Part shown: in pieces, positions 38,204 to 48,177 of the stretch
Numbering within the stretch: the first letter of the stretch is position 1
Layout of the letters: every line of letters starts with the position of its first letter
Assembly (NCBI RefSeq): GCF_025717535.1
Contig: NZ_JAJIRO010000001.1
Location: 1,240,001 to 1,304,000 of the forward strand
Length of the DNA: 64,000 nucleotides
Reading direction: 5' to 3'
From: Paucibacter sp. Y2R2-4
GTDB taxonomy: Bacteria; Pseudomonadota; Gammaproteobacteria; Burkholderiales; Burkholderiaceae_C
Position numbers and translations under genes: made by a program
Notes under the pieces: generated by a model
Database searches by the model: none
Told to the model about the DNA's origin: nothing
Seen by the model: only the letters and a program-made list of their open reading frames with translations

Positions 38204-38922
38204 GCCTGAAAACTCCCCTGCAACAAATAGCGCGAGCCCGGGTGGGTCAATCGCACCGTGGTCACCGTCCGGCCCCGGCTGTAAGTGGTGCGCAAGAGCA
38301 CCAAGCAGGGGTCGCGGCGGTCAATGCCCAAGAGCTTGGCTTCCTGGGCGCTGGGTAATTTGGACTCGATGGTGTAACGCGCTTCGCTCAAGGGCGCAAG
38401 TTCCAAGAGGTAATGGGTGGGCGTGGTCTGGGTGAAATCCAGCCTCAGATAGTCCGGCGCGCTGGCCGGGTTAACCAGCCGGTCTTCGCATTGAATGGCC
38501 ACGCCGTTCTCCAGGTGCACGATCAAGCTGTGGAACAGCGGCGCACCCTCGGCTATCTCAAACAGCTGTGCCTGTTCGGCGTTGGCCGCGACCTGCTTCA
38601 ACTCATGCACCACCGCCTCATGACGATGGCCGCGCTCGGCGATCTCGTCATGCACATCGCGCACCGTCAGCGTGGAGGAGATGCGGTGCAGCTGCGCCAC
38701 AAAAGTCCCCACGCCCTGCACCCGCTCAATCAGCCCTTCCTGATGCAACTCGCGCAGCGCCCGGTTCACCGTCATGCGGCTGACGCCAAAGGTCTGCACC
38801 AACTCCGCCTCCGAAGGCAGCAGGTCGCCAGCCACCCAATGGCCGCTGGCGATGCGCTCGCGCAAATGGTTTTGCACCTTCTGGTACTGCGGCTCGGGGC
38901 CGGCGGGAGATTTTCTGACCAT
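38200..38922 (-). CDS. hutC: Histidine utilisation repressor, GntR/HutC family
   Basis: 240 residues from the ATG at 38922. An N-terminal winged helix (about 15-80: LLPSEAELVQTFGVSRMTVNRALRELHQEGL split by normal HTH spacing) and a C-terminal UTRA effector domain. HutC proteins repress hut genes until urocanate binds. First gene of the minus-strand hut run, with a candidate promoter only 8 nt upstream of the ATG and an operator shared with hutU. Confidence 0.93.
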   Translation of the reverse strand: MVRKSPAGPEPQYQKVQNHLRERIASGHWVAGDLLPSEAELVQTFGVSRMTVNRALRELHQEGLIERVQGVGTFVAQLHRISSTLTVRDVHDEIAERGHRHEAVVHELKQVAANAEQAQLFEIAEGAPLFHSLIVHLENGVAIQCEDRLVNPASAPDYLRLDFTQTTPTHYLLELAPLSEARYTIESKLPSAQEAKLLGIDRRDPCLVLLRTTYSRGRTVTTVRLTHPGSRYLLQGSFQA

Positions 38923-38929
38923 GGTTTGG

Positions 38930-38958
38930 ATCGTACTTGACTGTACTTGTATAGACAA
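38930..38958 (-). promoter_or_regulatory. Candidate hutC promoter
   Basis: On the minus strand TTGTCT (-35, 38953-38958) and TACGAT (-10, 38930-38935) are separated by 17 bp. The -10 ends 7 nt before the hutC ATG, so the transcript would begin at or next to the start codon. The -35 lies inside the operator palindrome. Confidence 0.5.
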
Positions 38959-38965
38959 GTAGAGT
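38937..38965 (+). promoter_or_regulatory. Candidate hutU promoter
   Basis: TTGACT (-35, 38937-38942), a 17-bp spacer and TAGAGT (-10, 38960-38965) on the plus strand, about 100 bp before hutU. The operator palindrome fills the spacer, a position where a bound repressor would block RNA polymerase. Confidence 0.6.
38944..38961. promoter_or_regulatory. HutC-type operator
   Basis: Palindrome TACTTGT-atag-ACAAGTA with perfect 7-bp arms, of the TTGTATA/TATACAA type known for HutC-family repressors. A third half-site TACTTG lies at 38934-38939 in direct orientation, 10 bp upstream of the left arm. It sits between divergent hutC and hutU. Confidence 0.8.
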
Positions 38966-39065
38966 TCGCGCACTTTCAGCGCAGCGCCCTGGGCCTCAAA
39001 ACCCATGCCTGCCCATCCACCAAGCCCCCTCCCACCAAGCCCATTTCACTCGTTTGGAGAAGCTC

Positions 39066-40757
39066 ATGTCCAAGACTCCCGCCCAGGCTCGCGTCGTTCG
39101 CGCCCCCACCGGCACTGAACTCAGCTGCAAGAGCTGGCTGACCGAAGCCGCCTACCGCATGATCCAAAACAACCTGGACCCGGTGGTGGCCGAGAACCCG
39201 AATGACTTGGTGGTCTACGGCGGCATCGGCAAGGCCGCGCGCAACTGGGATTGCTTCGAGGCCATTCTTGAGTCGCTCAAGAAGCTCGAAGCCGACGAAA
39301 CCCTCTTGGTGCAGTCGGGCAAGCCGGTGGGCGTGTTCAAGACCCACGCCGACGCCCCGCGCGTGCTGATCGCCAACTCCAATCTGGTGCCGCATTGGGC
39401 CAACTGGGATCATTTCAACGAACTGGACCGCAAGGGCTTGATGATGTACGGCCAGATGACAGCCGGCAGCTGGATTTACATCGGCACCCAGGGCATCGTG
39501 CAAGGCACATATGAAACCTTCGCCGAAGCCGGCCGCCAGCACTATGGCGGTTCACTGAAGGGCCGCTGGGTGCTAACCGCGGGCTTGGGCGGCATGGGCG
39601 GCGCGCAGCCGCTGGCCGCCACCTTTGCCGGCGCTTGCTCGCTGAACATCGAGTGCCAGCAAAGCCGCATCGACTTCCGACTGAAGACCCGCTATGTCGA
39701 CGAGCAGGCCACCGACTTGGACGACGCGCTGGCCCGCATCAAAAAGTACACCGCCGAGGGCAAGGCCATCTCGATCGCGCTGCTGGGCAATGCGGCCCGC
39801 ATCCTGCCCGCGTTGGCCGAGCGCTGCAAAACCGACCCCAGCGTCAAGCCCGATCTGGTGACCGACCAAACCAGCGCCCACGACCTGATCAACGGCTACC
39901 TGCCGGCCGGCTGGAGCGTGGAGCAATGGAAGGCCGCCGCCGTCGACCCGGCCCAGCACGCCGAGCTGAAGGCGGCCGCCGCCGCCAGCTGCGCCGAACA
40001 TGTGAAAGCCATGCTGCTGTTCCAGGCCATGGGGATCCCGACCGTCGACTACGGCAACAACATCCGCCAAGTCGCGCTGGAGCAAGGCGTGAAGAACGCC
40101 TTTGACTTCCCCGGCTTCGTGCCCGCCTATGTGCGCCCGCAGTTCTGCGAAGGCCGTGGTCCCTTCCGCTGGGTGGCGCTGTCTGGCGACCCGGAAGACA
40201 TCTACAAGACCGACGCCAAGATCAAGGAACTGTTCCCGCACCACGCCCATGTGCACCGCTGGCTGGACATGGCCAAGGAGCGCATCGCCTTCCAAGGTCT
40301 GCCGGCACGCATCTGCTGGCTGGGCCTGGGCGAGCGCCACATCGCCGGACTGGCCTTCAATGAGATGGTGAAGAACGGCGAGCTCAAAGCCCCCATCGTC
40401 ATCGGCCGCGACCATCTGGACAGCGGCTCGGTGGCCAGCCCGAATCGCGAAACCGAGAGCATGCAAGACGGCTCGGACGCCGTCTCCGACTGGCCGCTGT
40501 TGAACGCCTTGCTGAACACCGCCGGCGGAGCCACCTGGGTGAGCTTGCACCATGGCGGCGGCGTGGGCATGGGCTTCAGCCAGCACAGCGGCGTGGTCAT
40601 CGTGGCCGATGGCACCGACGCTGCCGCGCAGCGCCTCTCGCGCGTGCTCTACAACGACCCTGGCACCGGCGTGATGCGCCATGCCGATGCCGGCTACGAA
40701 ATCGCTAAGACCACCGCTCGCGAGCGTGGCCTGAACATGCCGATGCTCGATCAATAA
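39066..40757 (+). CDS. hutU: Urocanate hydratase
   Basis: 563 residues from the ATG at 39066 (TTTGGAG ribosome-binding site). Highly conserved throughout: [49 protein letters not shown]-binding [13 protein letters not shown] and the active-site region near [15 protein letters not shown]. It turns urocanate into imidazolonepropionate (step two). 32 bp before hutH, and probably co-transcribed. Confidence 0.97.
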   Translation: MSKTPAQARVVRAPTGTELSCKSWLTEAAYRMIQNNLDPVVAENPNDLVVYGGIGKAARNWDCFEAILESLKKLEADETLLVQSGKPVGVFKTHADAPRVLIANSNLVPHWANWDHFNELDRKGLMMYGQMTAGSWIYIGTQGIVQGTYETFAEAGRQHYGGSLKGRWVLTAGLGGMGGAQPLAATFAGACSLNIECQQSRIDFRLKTRYVDEQATDLDDALARIKKYTAEGKAISIALLGNAARILPALAERCKTDPSVKPDLVTDQTSAHDLINGYLPAGWSVEQWKAAAVDPAQHAELKAAAAASCAEHVKAMLLFQAMGIPTVDYGNNIRQVALEQGVKNAFDFPGFVPAYVRPQFCEGRGPFRWVALSGDPEDIYKTDAKIKELFPHHAHVHRWLDMAKERIAFQGLPARICWLGLGERHIAGLAFNEMVKNGELKAPIVIGRDHLDSGSVASPNRETESMQDGSDAVSDWPLLNALLNTAGGATWVSLHHGGGVGMGFSQHSGVVIVADGTDAAAQRLSRVLYNDPGTGVMRHADAGYEIAKTTARERGLNMPMLDQ

Positions 40758-40789
40758 GCCATCCCATAACGCGAACAAAGAGCTGACCC

Positions 40790-42334
40790 ATGAATATCGA
40801 AATCACCCCAGGCCACCTCACGCTGGACCAACTGCGCCACATCCGTAACGGCGATGTCCGCTTGAGCTTGCACGCCAGCGCCACCGACATCATCCGCCGC
40901 AGCGCCGCCGTGGTGCAGGCCGCGGCCGCCGGCGACGCCCCGGTCTACGGCGTCAACACCGGCTTTGGCAAGCTGGCCTCCACCCGCATCAGCAAGGCCG
41001 ACCTGGCCACGCTGCAGTTCAACCTGATCCGCTCGCACTGCGTCGGCGTCGGTGCGCCCTTGCAGCCCTCGGTGGTGCGCTTGATGCTGGCCACCAAGGC
41101 GGCCTCGCTGGCGCGCGGCCACTCCGGCGTGCGCGAAGAAGTGGTGAACAGCCTGCTGGCGGTCTTCAACGCCGGCCTGATCCCCTATGTACCCGCGCAA
41201 GGCTCGGTGGGCGCCTCGGGCGACCTGGCGCCGCTCTCGCACATGACCTTGGCCCTGCTGGGTGAAGGCGAGATGCTGGTCGACGGCCAGCGCGTGCCGG
41301 CCCTGCCCGAGCTGCAAAAGCACGGCATTGCCCCGCTGGTGCTGCAGGCCAAGGAAGGCCTGGCCTTGATCAACGGCACCCAGACCAGCACCGCCCTGGC
41401 CCTGGAAGGCCTGCTGCGCTTTGAAGTCGTCTATGCCGCGGCCATCGTCAGCGGCGCCCTGAGCCTGGACGCCGCACGCGGCAGCGACGGCCCCTTCGAC
41501 GCCCGCATCCACGAGGTGCGCGGCCAACCCGGCCAGATCGAGGCCGCCGCGGCCTATCGCCAGATTCTGGCCGGCAGCGCCATCCGCGCCTCGCACCAAG
41601 AGGGCGACGAGCGCGTGCAAGACCCTTACTGCCTGCGCTGCCAACCGCAGGTGATGGGTGCATGCCTGGACCAAGCGCGTTATGTGCGCGATGTGCTCTT
41701 GCGCGAAGCCAATGCCGTCACCGACAACCCGCTGGTGTTTGCCAATGAAGACGGCTCCAGCACCATGGTCAGCGGCGGCAACTTCCACGCCGAACCGGTG
41801 GCCCTGGCCGCCGATGCGCTGGCCTGCGCCATCGCCGAAGTTGGCGCGATTGCCGAGCGCCGCATCGCCATGTTGATCGACGCCGGCGTGTCGCGCCTGC
41901 CGCCCTTCTTGACCGCCAACGCCGGTCTGAACTCGGGCTTCATGATTGCGCACGTGACTGCCGCCGCCCTGGCCAGCGAAAACAAGAGCCTGGCCCACCC
42001 GGCCAGCGTCGACAGCCTGCCCACCAGCGCCAACCAGGAAGATCATGTCTCCATGGCCACCTTCGGCGCGCGCCGTCTGGGCCAGATGCTGGACAACACC
42101 GGCCACATCATCGGCATCGAATTGCTGGCCGCCGCCCAAGGCTTCGAGTTCCTGCGTCCGCTGCAAAGCTCGGCTGCCTTGGAGCAGGTCTATGCCTTGG
42201 TACGCGAACAATGCCCGGCCATGCCGACCGACCACTATCTGGCACCCGATATCGAGCATGCGTTTGACTTGGTTGGCAGCGGCAAGCTGAGCCAGTTGAC
42301 GCAAGACGTCGGCGGCTTGGTGGTGTTTTCCTGA
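40790..42334 (+). CDS. hutH: Histidine ammonia-lyase
   Basis: 514 residues. The cofactor tripeptide Ala142-Ser143-Gly144 in [12 protein letters not shown] would cyclise to the MIO group at the same numbering as in Pseudomonas Hut[17 protein letters not shown] and QEDHVSMA are also kept. It deaminates histidine to urocanate (step one). Second gene of the plus-strand hut operon. Confidence 0.97.
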   Translation: MNIEITPGHLTLDQLRHIRNGDVRLSLHASATDIIRRSAAVVQAAAAGDAPVYGVNTGFGKLASTRISKADLATLQFNLIRSHCVGVGAPLQPSVVRLMLATKAASLARGHSGVREEVVNSLLAVFNAGLIPYVPAQGSVGASGDLAPLSHMTLALLGEGEMLVDGQRVPALPELQKHGIAPLVLQAKEGLALINGTQTSTALALEGLLRFEVVYAAAIVSGALSLDAARGSDGPFDARIHEVRGQPGQIEAAAAYRQILAGSAIRASHQEGDERVQDPYCLRCQPQVMGACLDQARYVRDVLLREANAVTDNPLVFANEDGSSTMVSGGNFHAEPVALAADALACAIAEVGAIAERRIAMLIDAGVSRLPPFLTANAGLNSGFMIAHVTAAALASENKSLAHPASVDSLPTSANQEDHVSMATFGARRLGQMLDNTGHIIGIELLAAAQGFEFLRPLQSSAALEQVYALVREQCPAMPTDHYLAPDIEHAFDLVGSGKLSQLTQDVGGLVVFS

Positions 42335-42423
42335 GCCAGTAGGGAGGCAGCGCGGTAGCGGCGGAGCAGCAGCACATTGGGCTGACAATACAGGCCCGCC
42401 GACGCCGTACTGGACCTGCCCTT

Positions 42424-43530
42424 ATGCGCATGCTTCGCGCCGCCCTGCTGCTCTTGCTGCTGCCGTGCATGGCGACGTGGTCGCAGGCCTTGACCGTCGC
42501 AATGATCAACCCCGGGCGCTCGGATGAAGCGTTTTGGCTCTCCGCCAGCCTGGCCACGCAGGCGGCTGCCGATAGCTTGGGGGTCAAGCTTGAAGTCTTG
42601 TATGCCGAACGCGAGCCGGCACGGGCGCTCCTGATTGCGCAGCAAATTGCCCAAAGACCCAGCGCCCAGCGGCCTGACTATGTGATCCTGGTGAACGAAA
42701 AAGGCACCTTGGTCGAGAATGCTCAGACCCTAGGAGCGGTCGGCATCAAGACCTTTGCAGCCTATAGCGGCTTGCTGCCGCAAGAGCGCTCGCAATGGGC
42801 GCCGCGCAAGGGCCTGCCCCTGCTGCTGGGCAGCTTGGAGCCGCGCGGTCGCGACGCCGGCTACCTCACGGCGCGCGCGCTGATCCAGCAAGCGCTGGAC
42901 GAGAAGCGTGTACCGAGCGGCAGCCGCTTGCAAATGCTGGCAATCGCCGGCGACCGATCGACACCAACATCGATTCAACGCAACGAGGGGCTGCGCCAAG
43001 CGGTGGCCGAATACCCGCAAGTGGAGTTGAAGGAAACCGTTTTTGCCGATTGGCGGCGCGATCTGGCCAAGAGCAAAATACGAACGCTGTTGCAGCGCCA
43101 TCCGCAGGTTCAACTGCTGTGGACCGCCAGCGATCAAATGGCCTTGGGCGCCGTTGATGCCATGGAGGCCCAAGGCCTCAGGCCGGGTCGGGACCTGCTG
43201 GTGTCGTCCATCAACACCTCGACCGAAGCACTCCAAGCACGCATTGACGGCCGCTTCAGCGCACTGGCCGGAGGCCATTTCATGACCGGTGCTTGGGCCC
43301 TGGTGATGATTTACGACCATGCCCACGGACGCGACTTCAGCGACGAAGGCCTGGAGCAAGTGCGGCCGATGTTTGTCTTGTTTGACCCGGCGCAAGCAGG
43401 ACAGTTTCTGACTCGCTTCGGTCAGGGCTCGAGCCCTGACCTGGGCAAGCTGGACTTTCGCCCCCACAGCAAGCACCTGAACCCCCAACTGAAGCGCTAC
43501 AGCTTCGGCATCGAGGCCTGGCTGAAGTAG
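42424..43530 (+). CDS. Periplasmic substrate-binding protein (sugar-binding/LacI-like fold)
   Basis: 368 residues. A hydrophobic signal peptide (about 1-22, ending SQA) is followed by a type I periplasmic binding fold: TVAMINPG, DYVILVNEKG, AIAGDRSTPTSIQRNEGLRQA and LLWTASDQMALGAVDAM. No ABC permease or ATPase gene is adjacent. Such orphans can feed a transporter elsewhere or serve as the sensor part of a signalling protein. It lies 89 bp after hutH on the same strand; a role in histidine use is possible but not shown. Confidence 0.82.
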   Translation: MRMLRAALLLLLLPCMATWSQALTVAMINPGRSDEAFWLSASLATQAAADSLGVKLEVLYAEREPARALLIAQQIAQRPSAQRPDYVILVNEKGTLVENAQTLGAVGIKTFAAYSGLLPQERSQWAPRKGLPLLLGSLEPRGRDAGYLTARALIQQALDEKRVPSGSRLQMLAIAGDRSTPTSIQRNEGLRQAVAEYPQVELKETVFADWRRDLAKSKIRTLLQRHPQVQLLWTASDQMALGAVDAMEAQGLRPGRDLLVSSINTSTEALQARIDGRFSALAGGHFMTGAWALVMIYDHAHGRDFSDEGLEQVRPMFVLFDPAQAGQFLTRFGQGSSPDLGKLDFRPHSKHLNPQLKRYSFGIEAWLK

Positions 43531-43546
43531 CGCCTCGAATCAGGCC

Positions 43547-44887
43547 TCAGTAACGCCCGGTGGCCCCTGCCACTCGCAAATAGACATAGGCGGCCCAAGC
43601 CACCAAGGCACGACGCAGCACGCCACGCAGGCCGACGCCACCCAGCGAGTCCATATCCACCTGCCGCGAGACCTGTGCCGCCGTATCGAATTCAGCCGCC
43701 ACATGGCGCGCGAATTCAGCGTCTTGCACGATCACATTGGCTTCCAGATTGAGCAGCAGCGAGAGCGGGTCGATATTGGAGCTGCCGACCGTGGCCCAAC
43801 TCTCATCGACGACACAGACCTTGGCATGCAAATAGGCCGGGGTGTACTCATAAATACTCACGCCGTGGCCCAGCAGTTCGGCATACAAGGCCTGCGCGGC
43901 CATGCCGGCAATGCGGTAGTCCAGTTTGCCCTGCAGCAGCAAACGCACCTGCACGCCGCGCCGTGAAGCATCCCGCAAGGCCTTGCGAAAGGCATGACCA
44001 GGGTAAAAGTATGGCGTGATGAGATCGACCCGGCGCTGAGCGGACCGAATGGCGTCGATGTAGGCGCGTTCAATGGTGCGGCGCCGGCGCAGGTTGTCGC
44101 GCAGCACAAAGGCCGCGCAGACCGGAGCTAGTGCAGGCTCATCGCTTGCCGCATCGTCCTTTGGTTTCAGCCAAGAGCGACGCCCAGCTCTGGGCAAGCG
44201 CAGTCCTTGCACCAGCCGGCGCAGCCGGACACCCGGCTCGGCACTGCGCACCAAGGCCAGCAACTCCTCGCCAAAGTCTCGCCCCAACCAGGCGCGGCTC
44301 CAAACCGCCCGCACCGCCTGAGCGACAGACGCGACCAAGGGCCCGCAAACAGCCACAGCGAAATCCAGCCGAGGCTGCTCGGTATCACCATGGTTCAGAT
44401 CGACCCGGTCCCCAATGACATTGATGCCGCCGACAAAGGCATGCTCGCCGTCCACCACGCATATCTTTTGGTGCAGGCGCCGCAACTGCCCTGGCTGCAA
44501 CCAGCTGTACCAGCGGTCGATGGGGCGAAACACCGCCAAGGCCACCCCGCTGCCCTCAAACTGCGCTTGCAGCCAGGGCAGACTGGCGCGAGAACCAAAG
44601 CCATCGACCACCACCCGCACCCGTACCCCGCGCCGGGCTGCGGCCACCAATTGCGCCGCCACTTCAGCGCCCGCCGCGTCGAAGTGAAAGATATAAGTGG
44701 CCAGCCAGACCTCATGGGTCGCCCCAGCGATGGCCTGCGCCTGCGCAGGAAATAACTCATCACCCCCACGCAGCAACTGGACCTCATTGCCGCCGACAAA
44801 CTCGGCCTTGGGCACGGCGTGCCAGGACAGCAACGGATCGGAATCGGACAAGGAGCTCAATTGCGCAGACCCACCAGACTTACTCAA
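43547..44887 (-). CDS. clsB: Cardiolipin synthase B-like phospholipase D family protein
   Basis: 446 residues if begun at the TTG at 44887, overlapping the upstream endonuclease gene by 8 nt; no ATG occurs near the N-terminus and a TTG further in is also possible. Two HKD motifs, HQKICVVDGEHAFVGG and HAKVCVVDESWATVGSSNIDP, give the paired PLD active site. It should make cardiolipin at the inner membrane. The C-terminal VAWAAYVYLRVAGA may be a membrane-associating helix. Last gene of the aspS-side block. Confidence 0.87.
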   Translation of the reverse strand: MSKSGGSAQLSSLSDSDPLLSWHAVPKAEFVGGNEVQLLRGGDELFPAQAQAIAGATHEVWLATYIFHFDAAGAEVAAQLVAAARRGVRVRVVVDGFGSRASLPWLQAQFEGSGVALAVFRPIDRWYSWLQPGQLRRLHQKICVVDGEHAFVGGINVIGDRVDLNHGDTEQPRLDFAVAVCGPLVASVAQAVRAVWSRAWLGRDFGEELLALVRSAEPGVRLRRLVQGLRLPRAGRRSWLKPKDDAASDEPALAPVCAAFVLRDNLRRRRTIERAYIDAIRSAQRRVDLITPYFYPGHAFRKALRDASRRGVQVRLLLQGKLDYRIAGMAAQALYAELLGHGVSIYEYTPAYLHAKVCVVDESWATVGSSNIDPLSLLLNLEANVIVQDAEFARHVAAEFDTAAQVSRQVDMDSLGGVGLRGVLRRALVAWAAYVYLRVAGATGRY

Positions 44888-45692
44888 GCTCCAACTCGGC
44901 CAGCAGCGGCAGGTGATCGGACATGCGCGCCCAGGCGGGGCCTTTGGGCACCTGCATGCTCACGCAGCGCAAGCCCCGCGTGTAGATGCGATCCAGTGAG
45001 AAAAACGGCAGCCGCGATGGAAAGGTCGCATGGCGCCCGCGGCCCTGCGGTGGCACGGCGCGCTGCAAGCCGGACTCACGCATGGGCGCATCCAGACGCT
45101 CGCCCCAATCATTGAAATCACCGGCCACCAAGAGCAAGGCATCGGCCGGCACATGTTTGGCGATGAACTCGCCGAGGCGCTGCACCTGACGCACCCGGCC
45201 ACTGTGCATCAAACCCAGATGAGCCACCACGGTGTGCACCTCCAGGCCCTGCCATTGCACCGGCACATGCAAGAGCCCGCGCTGCTCAAAACGATGATCC
45301 GACACATCATGGTGCCCGACATCACCCAGCGGAAAGCGCGACAGCAAGGCATTGCCATGCTCGCCGTGCTTGGTCACCGCATTGGTCCGGTAGGCCACCT
45401 CGTATCCATCTGGCGCCAGGAACTCCGCCTGGCCTTGATCGGGCCAGCCGAACCAGGTGCGTTGAAATTCCCGGGCTTCGCGGTGATGGAAATGGCGCAC
45501 CTCTTGCAGAAACACCAGGTCGGCCTTCAAGGCCTCCACACCCATGCCGAGGTTATGAATCTCCAAGCGTTTTTGCGGCCCCATGCCGCGCACACCCTTG
45601 TGGATGTTGTAGGTCGCAACACGCAGATGCGGCCGGCTGAACTGGCTGTTGGTGGGCAGGACCGAATGGCTGAAGGCATTGCCTGCACTCAT
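44880..45692 (-). CDS. Endonuclease/exonuclease/phosphatase family protein
   Basis: 270 residues. The EEP fold is marked by LRVATYNIHKGVRG, DLVFLQEVR, HLGLMHSGRVRQ, LLVAGDFNDW and the C-terminal SDHLPL, with Asn, Glu, Asp and His metal/catalytic residues in place. In Burkholderiales such proteins are commonly encoded between nudB and clsB; whether the substrate is nucleic acid or a phospholipid-type phosphoester is open. It starts 1 nt after the nudB stop. Confidence 0.87.
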   Translation of the reverse strand: MSAGNAFSHSVLPTNSQFSRPHLRVATYNIHKGVRGMGPQKRLEIHNLGMGVEALKADLVFLQEVRHFHHREAREFQRTWFGWPDQGQAEFLAPDGYEVAYRTNAVTKHGEHGNALLSRFPLGDVGHHDVSDHRFEQRGLLHVPVQWQGLEVHTVVAHLGLMHSGRVRQVQRLGEFIAKHVPADALLLVAGDFNDWGERLDAPMRESGLQRAVPPQGRGRHATFPSRLPFFSLDRIYTRGLRCVSMQVPKGPAWARMSDHLPLLAELELE

Positions 45693-45693
45693 C

Positions 45694-46179
45694 TCAAGAC
45701 TCCTGACTCAGCTGATTCGGCAGGTGCAGCACGGCTTCGGCATTGGACGGCGAGAAGCACAAATCGGCCGCTTCGCGCCAAGGCAGCCAGCGGTACTGCA
45801 GATGCTCGCGCGGGGCCAGGCGCACCGCCGTGCCCGCTGGAACCTGCAGACCGAACACATGCTCGGTGTTGTGAGTCACGCCGGGGGCATAGCGGTGCCG
45901 CCACACCGGGTATATCTCATAACGGTTGGCCAAGCGCCAATCGTGAAAGTTCTCCAAGGGCGAGTTGATGCCGGTTTCTTCCAGCACCTCGCGCCGGGCC
46001 GTTTCGAGCAGCACTTCGTCTTCGGCGTCTTTAGAACCCGTCACGCTTTGCCAGAAGCCGGGTTGGTCGGCTCGCTCCAGCATCAAGACCTGCAGATCCG
46101 GCGTGTGGATCACCACCAGCACCGATTCAGGAATCTTGTAAGGACGGCTCATCGCAGGGGCAAGGACTTGGACACTCAT
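45694..46179 (-). CDS. nudB: Dihydroneopterin triphosphate diphosphatase, Nudix family
   Basis: 161 residues from the ATG at 46179, or 152 from the one at 46152 that precedes RPYKIPESVLVVIH. The FWQSVTGSK context is that of NudB, which removes pyrophosphate from dihydroneopterin triphosphate in folate synthesis. The Nudix box reads G-x6-E-x7-REVLEETGI, one residue longer in its first gap than the textbook G-x5-E, while all metal-binding Glu residues remain. Follows the terminator behind aspS. Confidence 0.87.
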   Translation of the reverse strand: MSVQVLAPAMSRPYKIPESVLVVIHTPDLQVLMLERADQPGFWQSVTGSKDAEDEVLLETARREVLEETGINSPLENFHDWRLANRYEIYPVWRHRYAPGVTHNTEHVFGLQVPAGTAVRLAPREHLQYRWLPWREAADLCFSPSNAEAVLHLPNQLSQES

Positions 46180-46273
46180 GCCCAAAGCATAGCGGAGAGA
46201 GGCTCGGTCGGTGATGACCTTCGCACTTGGCCCTTGCACTTCACTGCTGATTGGCCGCAAGAAAATCAGGTCG

Positions 46274-46300
46274 AAAAAAAGGCAGCCTAAGCTGCCTTTT
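46274..46300 (-). terminator. Bidirectional rho-independent terminator after aspS
   Basis: Stem GGCAGC / GCTGCC with loop CTAA, flanked by seven A and four T, so on the minus strand it ends in a T-run. It lies 78 bp after the aspS stop and separates it from nudB. Confidence 0.87.
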
Positions 46301-46377
46301 GGGGTGCGCGAGGCACCCAAGTGGAGCCGTCAGAAGCCGGCGTTAGAAACGCTGGCTTAGGGGCGGCCTTCTCGAGT

Positions 46378-48177
46378 TCAAGCCTGCGGTGCTGCCGCTG
46401 CCGCGTTGCGCAAGCGGATGTGCAGCTCGCGCAGCTGCTTGTCGTCCACATTGCTCGGTGCGCCGGTCAGCAAGCACTGGGCGCGCTGGGTCTTGGGGAA
46501 GGCAATCACGTCGCGGATGGACTCGGCCTTGGTCATCATGGTGACGATGCGGTCCAGGCCAAAGGCCAGGCCACCGTGCGGCGGAGCGCCGTACTGCAGC
46601 GCGTCCAGCAGGAAGCCGAACTTGACTTGAGCATCTTCCTTGCTGATCTTGAGCGCGTCGAAGACCTTGCTCTGCACTTCAGCGCGGTGGATACGGATGG
46701 AGCCGCCGCCCAGTTCCCAGCCGTTCAGCACCATGTCGTAGGCCTTGGCGATGCAGGCACCGGGGTCGGTGACCATCAGGTCTTCATGACCATCCTTGGG
46801 CGCGGTGAAGGGGTGGTGCACGGCCGCCCAGCGGTCGTTCTCTTCGTCGTGCTCGAACATCGGGAAGTCCACCACCCACAGCGGTGCCCAGCGGTCTTCG
46901 AACAGACCATTGGCCTTGCCGAATTCGCTGTGGCCCACCTTCAGGCGCAGGGCGCCGATGGCGTCATTGACGATCTTGGCCTTGTCGGCACCGAAGAAGA
47001 TCAGGTCGCCATCTTGCGCGCCGGTGCGGGCCAGGATGTCAGCCACGGCCTTGTCGTGCAGGTTCTTGACGATAGGGCTTTGCAGACCTTCGCGGCCCTT
47101 GGCCACTTCATTGACCTTGATCCAGGCCAGGCCCTTGGCGCCATAGATCTTGACGAACTCGGTGTAGGCGTCGATCTCGCCGCGGCTGATCGAGGCACCG
47201 CCGGGCACGCGCAGAGCGACGACTCGGCCGCCCTTGGTGGTGGCGGGGGTCGAGAAGACCTTGAAGTCCACATCGCCCATCACATCGGTCAGTTCCGTGA
47301 ACTGCAGCTTGACGCGCAGGTCGGGCTTGTCCGAACCGTAGAGATGCATGGCATCGGCGTACTTCATCACCGGGTAGGTGCCCAGGTCCACATTCAGCGC
47401 CTTCATGAAGACGTGGCGAATCATGCCTTCGAACATGTCACGAATTTCCTGTTCGGTCAGGAAGCTCGTTTCGATATCGATCTGGGTGAATTCAGGCTGG
47501 CGATCGGCGCGCAGGTCTTCGTCACGGAAGCACTTGGTGATCTGGTAGTAGCGGTCGTAGCCGGCCACCATCAGCAGCTGCTTGAACAGCTGAGGGCTTT
47601 GCGGCAGTGCGAAGAACATGCCGTCGTGCACGCGGCTAGGCACCAGGTAGTCACGCGCGCCTTCGGGCGTGCTCTTGGTCAGCATCGGCGTTTCGATGTC
47701 GATGAAGCCATGCTCGTCCAGGAATTTGCGCGCTTCCATCGCCACGCGGTAGCGCAGCATCAGGTTGTTTTGCATATAGGGGCGACGCAGGTCCAGCACG
47801 CGGTGGGTCAGGCGCGTGGTTTCGGACAGGTTCTCGTCGTCGATCTGGAACGGGGGCGTCACCGAGGGGTTCAGCACTTCCAGCTCGTGGCAGAGCACTT
47901 CGATCTTGCCGCTGGTCAGGTTGTTGTTCTCGGTGCCGGCGGGGCGCAGGCGCACCTTGCCCACGACCTTCAAGCAGAACTCGTTGCGCACCTCTTCAGC
48001 CACCTTGAACATATCGGCGCGATCGGGGTCGCAGACGACTTGCACCAGGCCTTCGCGGTCGCGCAGGTCGATGAAGATGACGCCGCCGTGGTCACGGCGG
48101 CGATGGGCCCAGCCCATCAAGGTAACGGTCTGGTCTTGCAGCTTCTCGCTGACTTGGCCGGCGTAGCAGGTTCTCAT
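46378..48177 (-). CDS. aspS: Aspartyl-tRNA synthetase
   Basis: 599 residues, full length for the bacterial type. An OB-fold anticodon domain (about 1-105), catalytic motif 2 region [18 protein letters not shown], a GAD insertion (about 290-420) and motif 3 GLAFGLDRI. His30 and Gly81 match residues linked with relaxed tRNA choice in the Pseudomonas enzyme, which suggests a non-discriminating enzyme that also charges tRNA-Asn. GGAGAG ribosome-binding site 7 nt before the ATG. Confidence 0.97.
   Translation of the reverse strand: MRTCYAGQVSEKLQDQTVTLMGWAHRRRDHGGVIFIDLRDREGLVQVVCDPDRADMFKVAEEVRNEFCLKVVGKVRLRPAGTENNNLTSGKIEVLCHELEVLNPSVTPPFQIDDENLSETTRLTHRVLDLRRPYMQNNLMLRYRVAMEARKFLDEHGFIDIETPMLTKSTPEGARDYLVPSRVHDGMFFALPQSPQLFKQLLMVAGYDRYYQITKCFRDEDLRADRQPEFTQIDIETSFLTEQEIRDMFEGMIRHVFMKALNVDLGTYPVMKYADAMHLYGSDKPDLRVKLQFTELTDVMGDVDFKVFSTPATTKGGRVVALRVPGGASISRGEIDAYTEFVKIYGAKGLAWIKVNEVAKGREGLQSPIVKNLHDKAVADILARTGAQDGDLIFFGADKAKIVNDAIGALRLKVGHSEFGKANGLFEDRWAPLWVVDFPMFEHDEENDRWAAVHHPFTAPKDGHEDLMVTDPGACIAKAYDMVLNGWELGGGSIRIHRAEVQSKVFDALKISKEDAQVKFGFLLDALQYGAPPHGGLAFGLDRIVTMMTKAESIRDVIAFPKTQRAQCLLTGAPSNVDDKQLRELHIRLRNAAAAAPQA

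Noticed and set aside
39573-42388. Long open frames opposite hutU (401 codons) and hutH (545 codons)
   Set aside because: Both are antisense shadows of strongly conserved enzymes with no recognisable domains.
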